Shown here in pieces: positions 18,422-27,240 of a stretch of DNA of 64,000 nucleotides; positions within the stretch are counted from its first letter, which is position 1, and each line of letters starts with the position of its first letter. Source of the DNA: Chloroflexota bacterium (lineage in GTDB: Bacteria > Chloroflexota > Anaerolineae > Aggregatilineales > Phototrophicaceae). The notes below the pieces were generated by a model that was given only the letters and a program-made list of their open reading frames with translations, searched no databases and had not been told where the DNA came from. Made by a program: the position numbers and the translations under genes. The stretch is taken from positions 56,632 through 120,631 of the forward strand of contig WTGN01000027.1 of NCBI GenBank assembly GCA_011523545.1. Direction: 5' to 3'.

Positions 18422-19549
18422 GTGACGCAATTGTTGGACATCTTCAGGAAGCGACAGGGCATCATGCTGGATATGCTGACCGAGCTGGTGACGCGTGAAT
18501 CCTTCACGAGCGAAAAGCAGCATGTCGACCGGTTGGTTGACTATGTTGAATCGCAACTGCATACGCATGGCGCCGGGTCCGTCGAGCGCTATCCGCAAGC
18601 GGATGTCGGCGATTTCTTGCTGGCGCGCTGGAACGAAGACGCCGCTGGAAAGCCCTTTCTCTTTCTGGTTCACCTGGATACCGCGCATCCAATTGGCTCG
18701 CTCGCGACGATGCCGATCAGAATTGAGGAAGGGCGCTTCTATGGCCCCGGCGCATTGGATATGAAGGCGGGCTTGGTCATCGCGCTGGAAGCGATCCGCG
18801 CGCTGCATGACGGCGATCAATTGCCGGGCCATCCGCTGCACATGCTGCTGACCACCGATGAAGAGATCGGCAGCTCCGGCAGCGAGGCGCTGATCCGCGA
18901 GCGGGCGGCTGAATGCGCATTGACGCTGGTGATGGAGCCGGCCAGCAAAGAAGGCGCGATCAAGACCTGGCGCAAGGGCGGCGCCAAATACAGCTTGACG
19001 GTGGACGGGCGGGCGTCTCATGCCGGCACTGCGCCGCAAGAGGGCATCAACGCCATCATCGAGCTCGCGCGGCAAGCGCTGGAAATCAACGGGCTGAACG
19101 ATCTCAAATATGGCACTTCTGTCTCGGTAACGCGGGTCGAAGGCGGCACAGCCGGCAACGTGATTCCCGCTCGGGCGCAAGCGCATATCGACACGCGCGC
19201 GCTGACAATGGAGGCGATGGAACATGTGCACGCGGCTTTGACTGGTCTCTATCCCAAGATGCCTGGCGCCGAGGTCCGCTGCGTCCGCATTGCCCAGCGC
19301 CCGCCGATGGAGCGGCGTCCCGACCTGTTCGAAAAGGCGGCGGCGATTGGCGAGAGCCACGGCATCACGCTCTACGAGGCCGGCAGCGGCGGCGGATCGG
19401 ACGGCAATTTCACCGCGGCCATGGGCATCCCCACCCTGGATGGCCTCGGCGCTCACGGCGATGGCGCTCATGCGCTGCACGAGCACGTCATTATCGACAG
19501 CCTGCCGCGCGGGGCGGCTCTGATTGCGGCTATCTTGCTGGAGTGGTAG
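18422..19549 (+). CDS. M20-family metallopeptidase (carboxypeptidase G2 / ArgE-like)
   Basis: The 375-residue protein has the M20 zinc ligand blocks: His in FLVHLDTAHP, Asp in GALDMKAG, the Glu pair in LTTDEEIGSSG, Glu in LVMEPA and the C-terminal His in HALHEHV. A lid/dimerisation domain (about 180-290) contains GRASHAGTAP. Members remove a C-terminal or N-acyl amino acid; the glutamate carboxypeptidase subgroup is the closest match by motif. The start is GTG at 18422. It is preceded by the lipoprotein and methyltransferase genes and followed by an amino-acid exporter, so amino-acid salvage is a plausible joint role. Confidence 0.9.
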   Translation: MTQLLDIFRKRQGIMLDMLTELVTRESFTSEKQHVDRLVDYVESQLHTHGAGSVERYPQADVGDFLLARWNEDAAGKPFLFLVHLDTAHPIGSLATMPIRIEEGRFYGPGALDMKAGLVIALEAIRALHDGDQLPGHPLHMLLTTDEEIGSSGSEALIRERAAECALTLVMEPASKEGAIKTWRKGGAKYSLTVDGRASHAGTAPQEGINAIIELARQALEINGLNDLKYGTSVSVTRVEGGTAGNVIPARAQAHIDTRALTMEAMEHVHAALTGLYPKMPGAEVRCVRIAQRPPMERRPDLFEKAAAIGESHGITLYEAGSGGGSDGNFTAAMGIPTLDGLGAHGDGAHALHEHVIIDSLPRGAALIAAILLEW

Positions 19550-19720
19550 ACGGCTGGCTGGCGCACTCCGCGATGTTCTTGCGCAACAGGCCGTAGCAGC
19601 GCCTCAGATTTATGAAGTTCATACATTTACTGATGCGAAACTTCGTAGAATTATTCCCTATTGCCGAGACGGTAATCCTCTAGGATTGTCGCATCACGCA
19701 TCGCTGGCAGGAATCGTCAA

Positions 19721-20353
19721 ATGGAAGCGCTGTTCATTACCGCATTTGTTATGGCAATTACATTTTCCATTCAGCCCGGCCCTATTGGATTCGAAGCCCT
19801 GCGCCGTGGACTCTCCCACGGCTGGAGCGCGGCGCTGGCGGTTGAATTGGGATCGCTGGTTGGCGATGGCGTCTGGGCCCTGCTCGCCTTGCTAGGGGCC
19901 GCCATTCTATTTCAGAATCCGCTAGTTACGCTATTGCTGGGGTTTTTCGGCTGTGGCTTGCTGCTGCGCTTTGCTTGGGACGCATGGCGCGCCTCCCGCG
20001 CCAGCATCGAAGTTTCCACGGCCGACAACAGGCGCAGCAATCACTTTGTCGCCGGCGCAATGCTCTCTCTTTCCAATCCGCAGAATATCACCGCTTGGCT
20101 GGGTATGAGCGGTGTAATCGTTGGTTTAGGTTTTCTTGATCCGGAACCGCTTCATATTCTCGTCTTCTTCAGCGGCTTCATGATCGCGCAAGTCTGCTGG
20201 TGCTTCTTCTTCGCGACGCTGGTGGCACATGCAAGGCTGATTCTTAGCCAGCGGCTCTTCCGCTGGATCAACCAAGTATGCTCAGTCATTCTCGCGTTCA
20301 TGGGCGTCTCGCTGCTGTTGCAGACCGCGCAGCATGCCGCCGCCATGTTTTAG
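19721..20353 (+). CDS. LysE/RhtB-family amino-acid exporter
   Basis: The 210-residue, very hydrophobic protein has about six membrane helices. The LysE signature is visible: GPIGFEALRRGLSHGW after the first helix, then ELGSLVGDGVWALLALLG, and SNPQNITAWLGM in the second half. LysE proteins export amino acids or related small molecules by proton exchange. The substrate cannot be assigned. It stands 171 nt after the M20 peptidase; that gap shows no clear promoter or hairpin. Confidence 0.9.
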   Translation: MEALFITAFVMAITFSIQPGPIGFEALRRGLSHGWSAALAVELGSLVGDGVWALLALLGAAILFQNPLVTLLLGFFGCGLLLRFAWDAWRASRASIEVSTADNRRSNHFVAGAMLSLSNPQNITAWLGMSGVIVGLGFLDPEPLHILVFFSGFMIAQVCWCFFFATLVAHARLILSQRLFRWINQVCSVILAFMGVSLLLQTAQHAAAMF

Positions 20354-20661
20354 CGCGTCGACGGCGATACCGTTCACTTGCGCATTGACAGTTCCGCGTG
20401 ACAGCGCTGATGCCGCGCTCCGAGTTCAAGCAGAGCGTCGTCAGGCCCATAAATTGACACTCGCGCAGGTCTTCGACTCGTCGCATCAGGCGCTAGCGGC
20501 CGCTTTGCTGGAGTGGCACGGATCGGAGTAGCACAGCCTAGCGCCTTCCGGCGGGAACGTTGCAGCGTTTTTTTGAAATCATCGCCGGCTATGTTAGAGT
20601 GTGTATTGTGCCAGAAGATTGGCTAGTGGCGCACAATGACACGCATTGAGGAGGTTGCCTG
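20354..20661. other. Intergenic region with a possible decayed gene end and a promoter
   Basis: Between the LysE and DUF4230 genes. The first 175 nt read like coding sequence in two frames: VDGDTVHLRIDSSA up to a TGA at about 20399, then in another frame SADAALRVQAERRQ to LAAALLEWHGSE ending at 20531. This could be the frameshifted remnant of a gene end, but no family is recognisable. The promoter at 20573-20600 follows. Confidence 0.3.
20573..20600 (+). promoter_or_regulatory. Promoter of the DUF4230 gene
   Basis: TTGAAA (20573-20578), 16-nt spacer, TAGAGT (20595-20600) with a TGT extension. The predicted start near 20607 leaves a leader of about 55 nt. Confidence 0.5.
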
Positions 20662-21567
20662 ATGGCCGATTGGAAGTATAAGACCAGCGACACGCGCCCA
20701 GTTTATCCAGTAGAAGTCAAATCATCGGGTCGCGGCAAAATCGCTTGGCTGGGTTGGATCATTGCAGCGGCCGCGCTGCTCTACTTCATGTCCCCGTGGA
20801 TTGCTCGCGCATTTCTGGAATTGAGTCGCGGCGCCAATGAAAGCGCCTACTACGACCTGCTTTCAGATTTCATGGGAGAGGCGGAGCTTCTCACACTGCC
20901 CACGCATACGCCCCTGCCAACATATACGCCGGCGCCAACATATACGCCGTTCCCTACCTATACACCTGTCCCCACGGCTACCAGCACACCGACGCCAACG
21001 CCGGTGCCGCCTGCTTTCATCATCCAGCAATTGGAAACGCAGGCCCAGCTTGTGGTGGTCAAGAAAGAGCTGACACGGCGCAGTTTCCATGTTGGCGTGA
21101 ATGATGGCTTGTGTTCTCATGGCGGCGATTTTACCGCCCAAGGCGTCATTGAGGCCGGCATCGATTTTGACAAGGTGGACGAGGATAGCGTTGCCTACGA
21201 TTCGCGAACGCAAACCTATACCTTGAAATTGCCGGCGCCCGAATTCACGAGCTGCCGCATTGAATACATCCGCCTTGTCAAAAACTCTTTCAGCATGTGC
21301 AACCCGGATTGGGATCGCGCGCGTACGCTGGCGGAAGTGCAAGTGATGAAGGAATTCGTCGCCGATTCGCTGGAAGACGGCTTAATTGACGATGCGGCGG
21401 AACGGACCGAGTTAATCCTGGGAGAATTTGTCAGGACCATCACCGGCAAGCGGGTGACTGTCACTTTTGAAGAGCAACGCGGCGCGCCAAAGCGCGACGC
21501 CTCCTGCCGCCCCCGCGCCCTCGGCGGATGGCGATACAGTTCATCCAAGAATCTGTGGGAGAAATGA
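20662..21567 (+). CDS. Membrane-anchored protein with Thr/Pro linker and DUF4230-like domain
   Basis: The N-terminus is cytoplasmic with one membrane helix at about residues 23-45. An outside linker follows at about 75-112 built from repeats of the type PTYTPxPT, which the DNA shows as 12-nt near-repeats (20905-21005). The C-terminal 190 residues (IIQQLETQAQLVVVKKELTR ... TGKRVTVTFEE) match the pattern of DUF4230 proteins, whose role is unknown. GAGGAGG sits 8-13 nt before the ATG. Such Thr/Pro linkers are common in Chloroflexota surface proteins. It has its own promoter and is convergent with the HNH gene, whose stop is 3 nt away. Confidence 0.75.
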   Translation: MADWKYKTSDTRPVYPVEVKSSGRGKIAWLGWIIAAAALLYFMSPWIARAFLELSRGANESAYYDLLSDFMGEAELLTLPTHTPLPTYTPAPTYTPFPTYTPVPTATSTPTPTPVPPAFIIQQLETQAQLVVVKKELTRRSFHVGVNDGLCSHGGDFTAQGVIEAGIDFDKVDEDSVAYDSRTQTYTLKLPAPEFTSCRIEYIRLVKNSFSMCNPDWDRARTLAEVQVMKEFVADSLEDGLIDDAAERTELILGEFVRTITGKRVTVTFEEQRGAPKRDASCRPRALGGWRYSSSKNLWEK

Positions 21568-21569
21568 CG

Positions 21570-22118
21570 CTAAATCTCGACGTAGCGCTTCCAGATCTCG
21601 GGGCCAGAACCGAGGGCGATGACCAGGTAGCTGGTCCGCGGCGTCTTCGGTTCCCAGAGCAGGCGCATGCCGGCGACATGATGCAAGCGGTTGCCCTTGC
21701 GGTGGTTGCATTTGGCGCAGGCGCAAGCGGTGTTAGACCAGGTGTCCTTGCCGCCCTGGCAGCGGGGGATGATGTGATCAATGGTGAAATCGCGCTTGCT
21801 GAGGACTTTGCCCTTCACCAGCGCGCCGAGCTTGACGCCGCAATAAATGCAGGTATAGCTGTCGCGCACCAGCACGCCCTTGCGGCTCCAGTGAGATTTG
21901 CGCCGCGGCACATTGACGTATGACCGCAAGGCGATGACGGAGGGGACTTCAAACTTTGTCCGCACCGTGTTCAGATACAGCCCGGTCATCTCAACGGCGA
22001 TCGCTTTGCCGCCGAGCAACAGGTTGATCGCCCGCTGCACGGTGATCACCGAAAGCGGTTCCCAGGTGCTGCCATTGAGGAGCAGGACGCGGCTCTGCAA
22101 GACGCTCACGCTCGACAT
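21570..22118 (-). CDS. HNH endonuclease family protein
   Basis: The 182-residue protein starts with VLLLNGSTWEPLSVITVQRA, the usual N-terminal block of this stand-alone bacterial HNH family, and carries the zinc and catalytic motif in order: CIYCG, TIDHIIPRCQGGKDTWSN, CAKCNHRKGNR. DHIIPR provides the catalytic His. These proteins are widespread in free-living bacteria and their function is not established; DNA repair or defence have been considered. No mobile element or methylase is nearby. It overlaps nothing and has a 247-nt divergent gap to the next gene. Confidence 0.9.
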   Translation of the reverse strand: MSSVSVLQSRVLLLNGSTWEPLSVITVQRAINLLLGGKAIAVEMTGLYLNTVRTKFEVPSVIALRSYVNVPRRKSHWSRKGVLVRDSYTCIYCGVKLGALVKGKVLSKRDFTIDHIIPRCQGGKDTWSNTACACAKCNHRKGNRLHHVAGMRLLWEPKTPRTSYLVIALGSGPEIWKRYVEI

Positions 22119-22365
22119 GATACCTCGAGCCTTTCAACTCGGCCGGTTTATCCGGTGAAGTTGCTCGCAGTCAAGTTATACCACGAATTCGCGCAATTGC
22201 CGACTGTCGCCTATTTGCGGCCCTGGCAAACAACGTGGATATTGGCATTGGCGAACACGGTACATTGTTTTCACCACCGAGGGCTCAGAGGACGCAGCGT
22301 TTTCTTGTTTGCGCCGCGAAGTTATGATGGAGTCGAATTCTACCTGGTCATGATTGGGGCAGCGC

Positions 22366-23397
22366 ATGCTCGAACCGCCGAAGCTGGCAGATGAAATTAT
22401 AGTCGCCCATTTGCGCGCCAATTATGATCTCGGCTCGCCTGCGCTGGAATTCTTGCCGCTGGGCAATGACGCGCGCGCCTGGGCTTATCGCGTCGAGAGC
22501 GCATCGGGCGCCTACTATCTCAAGCTGCGCAAGGGCGAAGTCAACGAAGCCTCGCTCCTGGCGCCGCAGTTTCTGCGCAGCCGCGGCCTCGAGAACGCGG
22601 TCGCGCCCTTGCCAACGACAACGGGCCTCTTATTCGCTCGCGCCGATGACTACGCCCTGACGCTGTATCCCTTCATCGAGGGCAAATCCAAATGGGACAT
22701 GACCTTGACGCCGGCGCAATGGCGCGATTGGGGCGCGATCATGGCGGCGATACACCGTGTGGCGGTCCCGCCGAATCTGGCTGACATAATCCCGCGTGAA
22801 GCATTTGCGCAGAAATGGATTGAGAGACTGAAGCCGGTTGACGGCGTGCTTGCGCGTGGCCGGTTTCAGCATGCGGTCGCTGAGGAGATGGCGCTGATTT
22901 GGCGTCAGAACCTGGCCGACATCGAACTGTCGCGCCGCCGCTACCAGGCCTTGGGCGCGCAGCTTGCGGGTCGTTCACCGGCGTTCGTACTCTGCCACGC
23001 TGATATTCACCCGGCCAACATCATCATCGACGGGACCGGCTTCATTCATATCGTTGATTGGGATGAGACTACTCTGGCGCCCAAAGAGCGCGACTTGATG
23101 TTCTTCGTTGACGATGGCCGCCCGGTCGAGACCACGGCGGCATTTCTGAGCGGCTATGGCGAGCGATCGTTGGACCGGTTGGGCCTGGCGTACTACAAGT
23201 ACGATTGGGTCATGCAGGAGCTGGCCGACTATGGCGAACGGGTCTTCCTATCCAGCGACCTCAGTGCCGGCGAGCTCGCGTTTGCGCTCGGCGAATTTGC
23301 CCGGCTCTTTGACGCGGATGACGTCGTCGATCGCGCGCATCGGGCTTATGCGAATCTGCAAGCGGGCCAGGCCTCAACCAAGGCAATACGAGGCTGA
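22366..23397 (+). CDS. APH/choline-kinase-fold phosphotransferase, similar to spectinomycin phosphotransferase
   Basis: The kinase-like fold is shown by the small lobe (AYYLKLRKG with the ATP-binding Lys), the Brenner motif VLCHADIHPANIIIDG with catalytic Asp, and HIVDWDETTLAPKERDLMFF with the metal-binding Asp. The last block is characteristic of the APH(9)/spectinomycin phosphotransferase-like group, but members in environmental bacteria phosphorylate unknown small molecules, so resistance should not be assumed. I use the ATG at 22366 (343 residues); an in-frame TTG lies 12 nt earlier. A TATGAT at 22323-22328 may be the -10 box. Confidence 0.85.
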   Translation: MLEPPKLADEIIVAHLRANYDLGSPALEFLPLGNDARAWAYRVESASGAYYLKLRKGEVNEASLLAPQFLRSRGLENAVAPLPTTTGLLFARADDYALTLYPFIEGKSKWDMTLTPAQWRDWGAIMAAIHRVAVPPNLADIIPREAFAQKWIERLKPVDGVLARGRFQHAVAEEMALIWRQNLADIELSRRRYQALGAQLAGRSPAFVLCHADIHPANIIIDGTGFIHIVDWDETTLAPKERDLMFFVDDGRPVETTAAFLSGYGERSLDRLGLAYYKYDWVMQELADYGERVFLSSDLSAGELAFALGEFARLFDADDVVDRAHRAYANLQAGQASTKAIRG

Positions 23398-23464
23398 ACC
23401 TTGTTCGGCGCCCGTCTGAATGAGTGAAAGCGAAAACCAGGCTTGCGGCGCTGTCCAGACGATC

Positions 23465-24274
23465 TTAGCCATCGATCATGCGAATGGCGGCCCCCCGGTC
23501 CGGCGTGAAAACGCCACAAGGTCCGCCGTTTTCATTCGCCATCAAGTCGACTTCTTCGCCAGCGAAGTTCAGCACCGGGTGATAGAATTCGTTCACCTTC
23601 TCGGCTTCGCCAACGATGTAGTGGGCAATCAAAGAACGGCGGAAACGCGTCTCGCTGCGATTGGGGAAGCTGCCGTGAATGACCTGACCATTGAAGAACA
23701 CGACATCGCCCGCCTTCATGATGATGGGGACCGGCTCGCTTCCCGGCGGCAGGGGCACGGCGTTGGCGCTGAAGCTCTGCGACATGTCGGCTTCAATCGG
23801 GCATAGCCGCGGCAAATCATGCGTGCGCGGCACGATCTGCAGGCAGCCGTTCTCCTCGTCACAACCATCAACCGCCATCCAGGCTGCCAGGCAAGTGCCG
23901 GGCTGCACTCGCAACGGGGTTTGATCCTGGTGCAGCGCCTGCCCGCGCGCGCCGGGTGGCTTGAAATAAAACATGGTTTGCGCGGCATAAGGCTCCCTGC
24001 CAAGCAGGGCGGTCGTCCAATGGCGCATGCGCTCATCAAGCAGCCAATCCAGCGACAGTTTGTCAAATCGATGAGAGTGGATGATGCGCGGGTAGCCTTT
24101 CAGCGGATCGTCGTCAGGAAGCAATTGGGGATTGTCTCCCTCAAAGCCATACCCGTCGTCGTTGAGCGCCATGAAATGCGCTTTGATTGAGGCGACTTCC
24201 GCGGCCGAATACAATGCCGGCACGACGACATAGCCCTCGTCCTTGAAGCGCTTGATAAAGAATCTCTCGTCCAT
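23465..24274 (-). CDS. Phytanoyl-CoA dioxygenase (PhyH) family protein
   Basis: A 269-residue Fe(II)/2-oxoglutarate oxygenase. The HxD iron ligands are in ALHQDQTPL, the distal His in VIHGSFPN, and the 2-oxoglutarate-binding Arg is probably the one in ETRFRRSL. The N-terminal FKDEGYVVVPALYSAAEV is also typical for the family. PhyH proteins hydroxylate many small molecules, so phytanoyl-CoA itself need not be the substrate. It is 17 nt downstream of the FemAB-like gene on the same strand, which suggests a shared transcript, though no functional link is evident. Confidence 0.88.
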   Translation of the reverse strand: MDERFFIKRFKDEGYVVVPALYSAAEVASIKAHFMALNDDGYGFEGDNPQLLPDDDPLKGYPRIIHSHRFDKLSLDWLLDERMRHWTTALLGREPYAAQTMFYFKPPGARGQALHQDQTPLRVQPGTCLAAWMAVDGCDEENGCLQIVPRTHDLPRLCPIEADMSQSFSANAVPLPPGSEPVPIIMKAGDVVFFNGQVIHGSFPNRSETRFRRSLIAHYIVGEAEKVNEFYHPVLNFAGEEVDLMANENGGPCGVFTPDRGAAIRMIDG

Positions 24275-24290
24275 TTCAGCCCTCTTCTAT

Positions 24291-25301
24291 TCAAATGACG
24301 CCGAGCAGCCTGGGAACAAACTGATGGTAAAGGTAATACAAAGTCGGCTGTGGCGCAAAATCCCAGGCGCCGATATGGCGGGTCAAGCGCCCGCGAAAGC
24401 CGCGTTTGAATTGATAAACACCCCAGAGGCTGTCGCTCTCATCAAATGTATCGGGCGCGCCCCACATATCATAGGTATCGTATCCTTGTGACTTGGCCCA
24501 CTGGATCGCCGCCCATTGCAAGGCGTAATTGGGCATGCGCTGGCGCTCTTCGTTGGCGGAAGCGCCATAAAAGTACCAGCATTTGCCACCGAAGTGGAAG
24601 AGGATGACATGGGCGATAGCGACGCCATTCACCTCGGCGATGAGCGCATGGGCGAGCCCGGCACGCATGAACGCCTCCCAGGCGCGGCGATAATAATCAA
24701 AGGGGCGAATCAGGAATCTGTCGCGTTCGCCGGTGACCCGGTAGAGCCGATAAAGCAGGGGGAGGTCGTCAATGCTGGCGGGGCGTATGGCGACGCCCTT
24801 CTTGCCGGCGACGCGGATTTTGCGGCGGGTGTTGCCGCTCATGGCGGCCAGGATCTCGTCTTCGCTTCGCTTCAAGTCGATAGTCAGCGTGTTGCGAAAC
24901 TGCACTTGCGAGGCGGCAAAACGCCAGCCACGCCTTCTTAGCGTCTGCGTGATCGCCCGGCCGACGCTGCAGGCGCGTTCTTCTGCGCTCTTGGGCAATC
25001 CCGTCGCCGCGATCACATCGGGGTCTATTTTCAGCCAGACCAGGCCGGCGCCGCGCGCTCGCCGCTCCAATTCGCTGAATACCTGCGCGGCGAGATCGCC
25101 GTCGGCGTAATCCATTGCGGGCCCCTTGCTGACGTACAGGACCTGGAGCGGTCCCATTTTGCGCGACAGCAAGCTCGCCATCGCAACCGGATTACCTCCG
25201 CGACTGAAAGCCAGACGCAGCGGCGCCCAGCCGGCGGTAGCGCGTTTGAACTCGCCCCATTCCCAGGTTTGCAAGACGTGCGCGCAGGGCAGGTCACGCA
25301 A
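24291..25301 (-). CDS. FemAB-like aminoacyl-tRNA-dependent peptidyltransferase, copy 1; start codon unclear
   Basis: FemX/FemA-type proteins attach amino acids from aminoacyl-tRNA to peptidoglycan precursors. Visible blocks: HVLQTWEWGEFKR, GNTRRKIRVAGKKG, the second GNAT half with WYFYGASANEERQRM, ALQWAAIQWAKSQGYDTYDMWG and YQFKRGF. The first usable start is TTG at 25301, which truncates the fold. The same frame continues upstream to about 25382 and encodes VVLKISEIDERENWNASL, which looks like the true N-terminus of the family, but it has no ATG, GTG or TTG; an AAAGGA lies just before GTC at 25352. The stop of copy 2 (25369) overlaps this extension. Confidence 0.85.
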   Translation of the reverse strand: MRDLPCAHVLQTWEWGEFKRATAGWAPLRLAFSRGGNPVAMASLLSRKMGPLQVLYVSKGPAMDYADGDLAAQVFSELERRARGAGLVWLKIDPDVIAATGLPKSAEERACSVGRAITQTLRRRGWRFAASQVQFRNTLTIDLKRSEDEILAAMSGNTRRKIRVAGKKGVAIRPASIDDLPLLYRLYRVTGERDRFLIRPFDYYRRAWEAFMRAGLAHALIAEVNGVAIAHVILFHFGGKCWYFYGASANEERQRMPNYALQWAAIQWAKSQGYDTYDMWGAPDTFDESDSLWGVYQFKRGFRGRLTRHIGAWDFAPQPTLYYLYHQFVPRLLGVI

Positions 25302-25368
25302 GCTGGCGTTCCAGTTTTCTCGCTCGTCAATCTCGCTGATCTTGAGAACGACCGGCGTCCTTTCCTTT

Positions 25369-26409
25369 TCAGCGCTTGATTCTTAGCGCGGCGCGATAAG
25401 CGGCGTAGATTGCCGGATTAAAAGCTTTGTCCCAGGCGCCGAGCGTACGCCGCAACTGGCCGCCCCAGCCCCGCTTGAAGCCATAGACGCCCCAGAGGCC
25501 ATCGCGGCGCTCGCGGAATTGCGCCTCCAGCGTCGCTTCGTCGGTGTCCGGCACGCCCCAGAGATCATAATAGCGGCAGCCGCGTGCTTTCGCCCATTGG
25601 ATCGCCGCCCACTGGATGCCGTAAGTGGCGTAGACCTTGCGCTTCTCCCGTGCCGAGGCGCCATAAAGATACCAGGCGGTATCGCCCAGGAAGAAGACCA
25701 TGATGGCCGCCAGCAAATCGCCCTCATGCCGCGCGAGCAGCAGCGCGCCGTAATCGGGTATCAGCAGGTCATACACAGTATCGAAATAAGCCTCGCTGTG
25801 TACGCCGAAGTCGTTCCGTTCGCCCGTTTGCGCCAGGAGACGGCTAAAGGCATTTACGTCAGCCCGCGAGCCTTCGACCAAGTCGAGCCCGCTGGCCAGG
25901 CTCTTGCGGATTTTGCGGCGCGTGCCTTGGTTCATGCGTCGCAAGATGGCGTCGTCGTCATGTCCAATGTCGAGGACGATGGTGCGCGGCGGCTGGATTG
26001 TCTGCGGGCTTGCCTGGAAGCCCATGCCGGCGAGATCAGGCGACATGCCGGAAGGAAAATGGCCCGGCTCAAGTTTGATGAAGGCGGCGCCCGTCTCTCG
26101 CTTAATGGCATCCCATAGCAGAGGATAATGCGCCGAGTCGGCGGCGTAGCCACCCATCGGCACGTAGGCCATCAAGCCCAGGCGCATCGGCAGGCGCTTG
26201 AGCAAGACCTGCGCGCCGGCGAGAATCTTGTGCCCGTCCCCCCGCGCCACGATCTGCGAATCCCACCCGAATTGCGATTTCAGCGCGCCCCAGGCCGAAT
26301 GCTGTAGCAGATGCGCGCGCGGCTGCGAGCGGACAAACCGGTCCCAGTCCGAGTCGCTCGGCAGCATCGGCCTCAGGCTGGAAACTGAAGTGGAATGTGA
26401 TACGGTCAT
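25369..26409 (-). CDS. FemAB-like aminoacyl-tRNA-dependent peptidyltransferase, copy 2
   Basis: A paralogue of the downstream gene with the same blocks: HLLQHSAWGALKSQFGW, YVPMGGYAADS, NQGTRRKIRKSLASG, TAWYLYGASAREKRKVY, GIQWAAIQWAKARGCRYYDLWG and YGFKRGWGGQL. The fold is two linked GNAT domains. In Gram-positive bacteria pairs of such proteins build the interpeptide bridge stepwise, so two adjacent copies suggest a two-step bridge or side chain here; this is inference. I start at ATG 26409 (346 residues); an in-frame TTG lies 18 nt further upstream. No clear ribosome binding site is seen. Confidence 0.9.
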   Translation of the reverse strand: MTVSHSTSVSSLRPMLPSDSDWDRFVRSQPRAHLLQHSAWGALKSQFGWDSQIVARGDGHKILAGAQVLLKRLPMRLGLMAYVPMGGYAADSAHYPLLWDAIKRETGAAFIKLEPGHFPSGMSPDLAGMGFQASPQTIQPPRTIVLDIGHDDDAILRRMNQGTRRKIRKSLASGLDLVEGSRADVNAFSRLLAQTGERNDFGVHSEAYFDTVYDLLIPDYGALLLARHEGDLLAAIMVFFLGDTAWYLYGASAREKRKVYATYGIQWAAIQWAKARGCRYYDLWGVPDTDEATLEAQFRERRDGLWGVYGFKRGWGGQLRRTLGAWDKAFNPAIYAAYRAALRIKR

Positions 26410-26580
26410 CAATTCATACCGGGACAAGGTGCAGGCAAATCATAGTACAAGTTTAGCGGCTTGAAACCCCTGCCAACACGCTTCCGCCGCGCAATCACCG
26501 CTCTAGTATGTGAATGGCGAGCGGGCCGGGGGATGGGCTGACAGATTCGCGCCTGAATGACCCAGCACCGGAAAAGCCTT

Positions 26581-26654
26581 GTAGGGGCGGCCAACCTGGT
26601 CGCCCGTCGCGGCAAGATTGGGCGCTGTCTGGCGACGTGACAAGTCGCCCCTGC
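26581..26654. repeat. Palindromic repeat family R1, copy 1 (long form)
   Basis: Begins GTAGGGGCG and ends CGCCCCTGC, with inner GGCGGCC and GGTCGCCC arms that also pair. Related units lie at 39357-39403 and 59842-59866. Confidence 0.55.
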
Positions 26655-26723
26655 TAATTTCGCCAAGATTGCAGACGGAGTTTAGCCAGTCGGTTGGAAT
26701 CGAAAGCCGCAGGCAAAAGTCCG

Positions 26724-26752
26724 TTGCATTCGCCAATTCGTCCTGCTATACT
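26724..26752 (+). promoter_or_regulatory. Promoter of the nuo operon
   Basis: TTGCAT (26724-26729), 17-nt spacer, TATACT (26747-26752) preceded by TGC, an extended -10. The first gene starts 110 nt downstream. Confidence 0.65.
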
Positions 26753-26862
26753 TATCGCGTTTGTGATAAATGGCGCAAACTCCGGTACAAGGGTGCGGGT
26801 TTGTCGCGCCAGTGACGGGTCTGGATGGCTCAGGGCATAGCGGATACCAGGGCGCTGATGAC

Positions 26863-27225
26863 ATGAATGTATTGAACGAATGGGCTTTTGTCGGCTTGTT
26901 TGCTGTGCTGGCGCCGGTCTTCCCGGCGCTGCCGATCGTTATCGCCTGGCTGTTCCGCCCGCGCAAACCGAACGTGCTCAAAAGCTCAACCTATGAATGC
27001 GGCGTCGAAACCATCGGCGACACCTGGGTCCAGTTTCGCGTTCAATATTACATCTATGGTTTGATCTTCCTTGTGTTCGATGTCGAGATGGTTTTCTTGT
27101 TCCCCTGGGCGGTGGCCTACAACGAGATGAGCCTCTTCGGCTTTGTGGCTGGCTTCCTGTTCATATTTTTGTTGACGGACGCGCTCTTTTACGCCTGGAA
27201 AAAGAACGCGCTGGACTGGAAATGA
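26863..27225 (+). CDS. nuoA: NADH-quinone oxidoreductase subunit A
   Basis: Subunit of the complex I membrane arm next to the quinone site. The 120 residues have three membrane helices and the conserved blocks SSTYECGVETIGD in the first loop and FLVFDVEMVFLFPWA in helix 2, with its conserved acidic residues. The open frame begins further upstream at 26770, but the ATG at 26863 gives the usual length and N-terminus (MNVLNEWAF). It opens the operon nuoA-H-J-K-L-M-M-N. The hydrophilic-arm genes nuoB, C, D, E, F, G and I, which in many bacteria follow nuoA, are not here. Confidence 0.93.
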   Translation: MNVLNEWAFVGLFAVLAPVFPALPIVIAWLFRPRKPNVLKSSTYECGVETIGDTWVQFRVQYYIYGLIFLVFDVEMVFLFPWAVAYNEMSLFGFVAGFLFIFLLTDALFYAWKKNALDWK

Positions 27226-27240
27226 GCGCGCGCTGAGGCA

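Larger units (their letters stand above)
26410..26862. other. Divergent intergenic region femAB / nuoA
   Basis: No gene is supported. It contains a repeat of family R1 (26581-26654) and the promoter of the nuo operon (26724-26752), followed by a leader of about 105 nt. Confidence 0.6.

Noticed and set aside
20905..21005. 12-nt near-repeats that look like a small tandem array
   Set aside because: They encode the PTYTPxPT linker of the DUF4230 protein and need no other explanation.
22366..23397. Antibiotic resistance call for the APH-like kinase
   Set aside because: The fold and the spectinomycin-kinase-like block are clear, but environmental members have many substrates, so resistance cannot be claimed.
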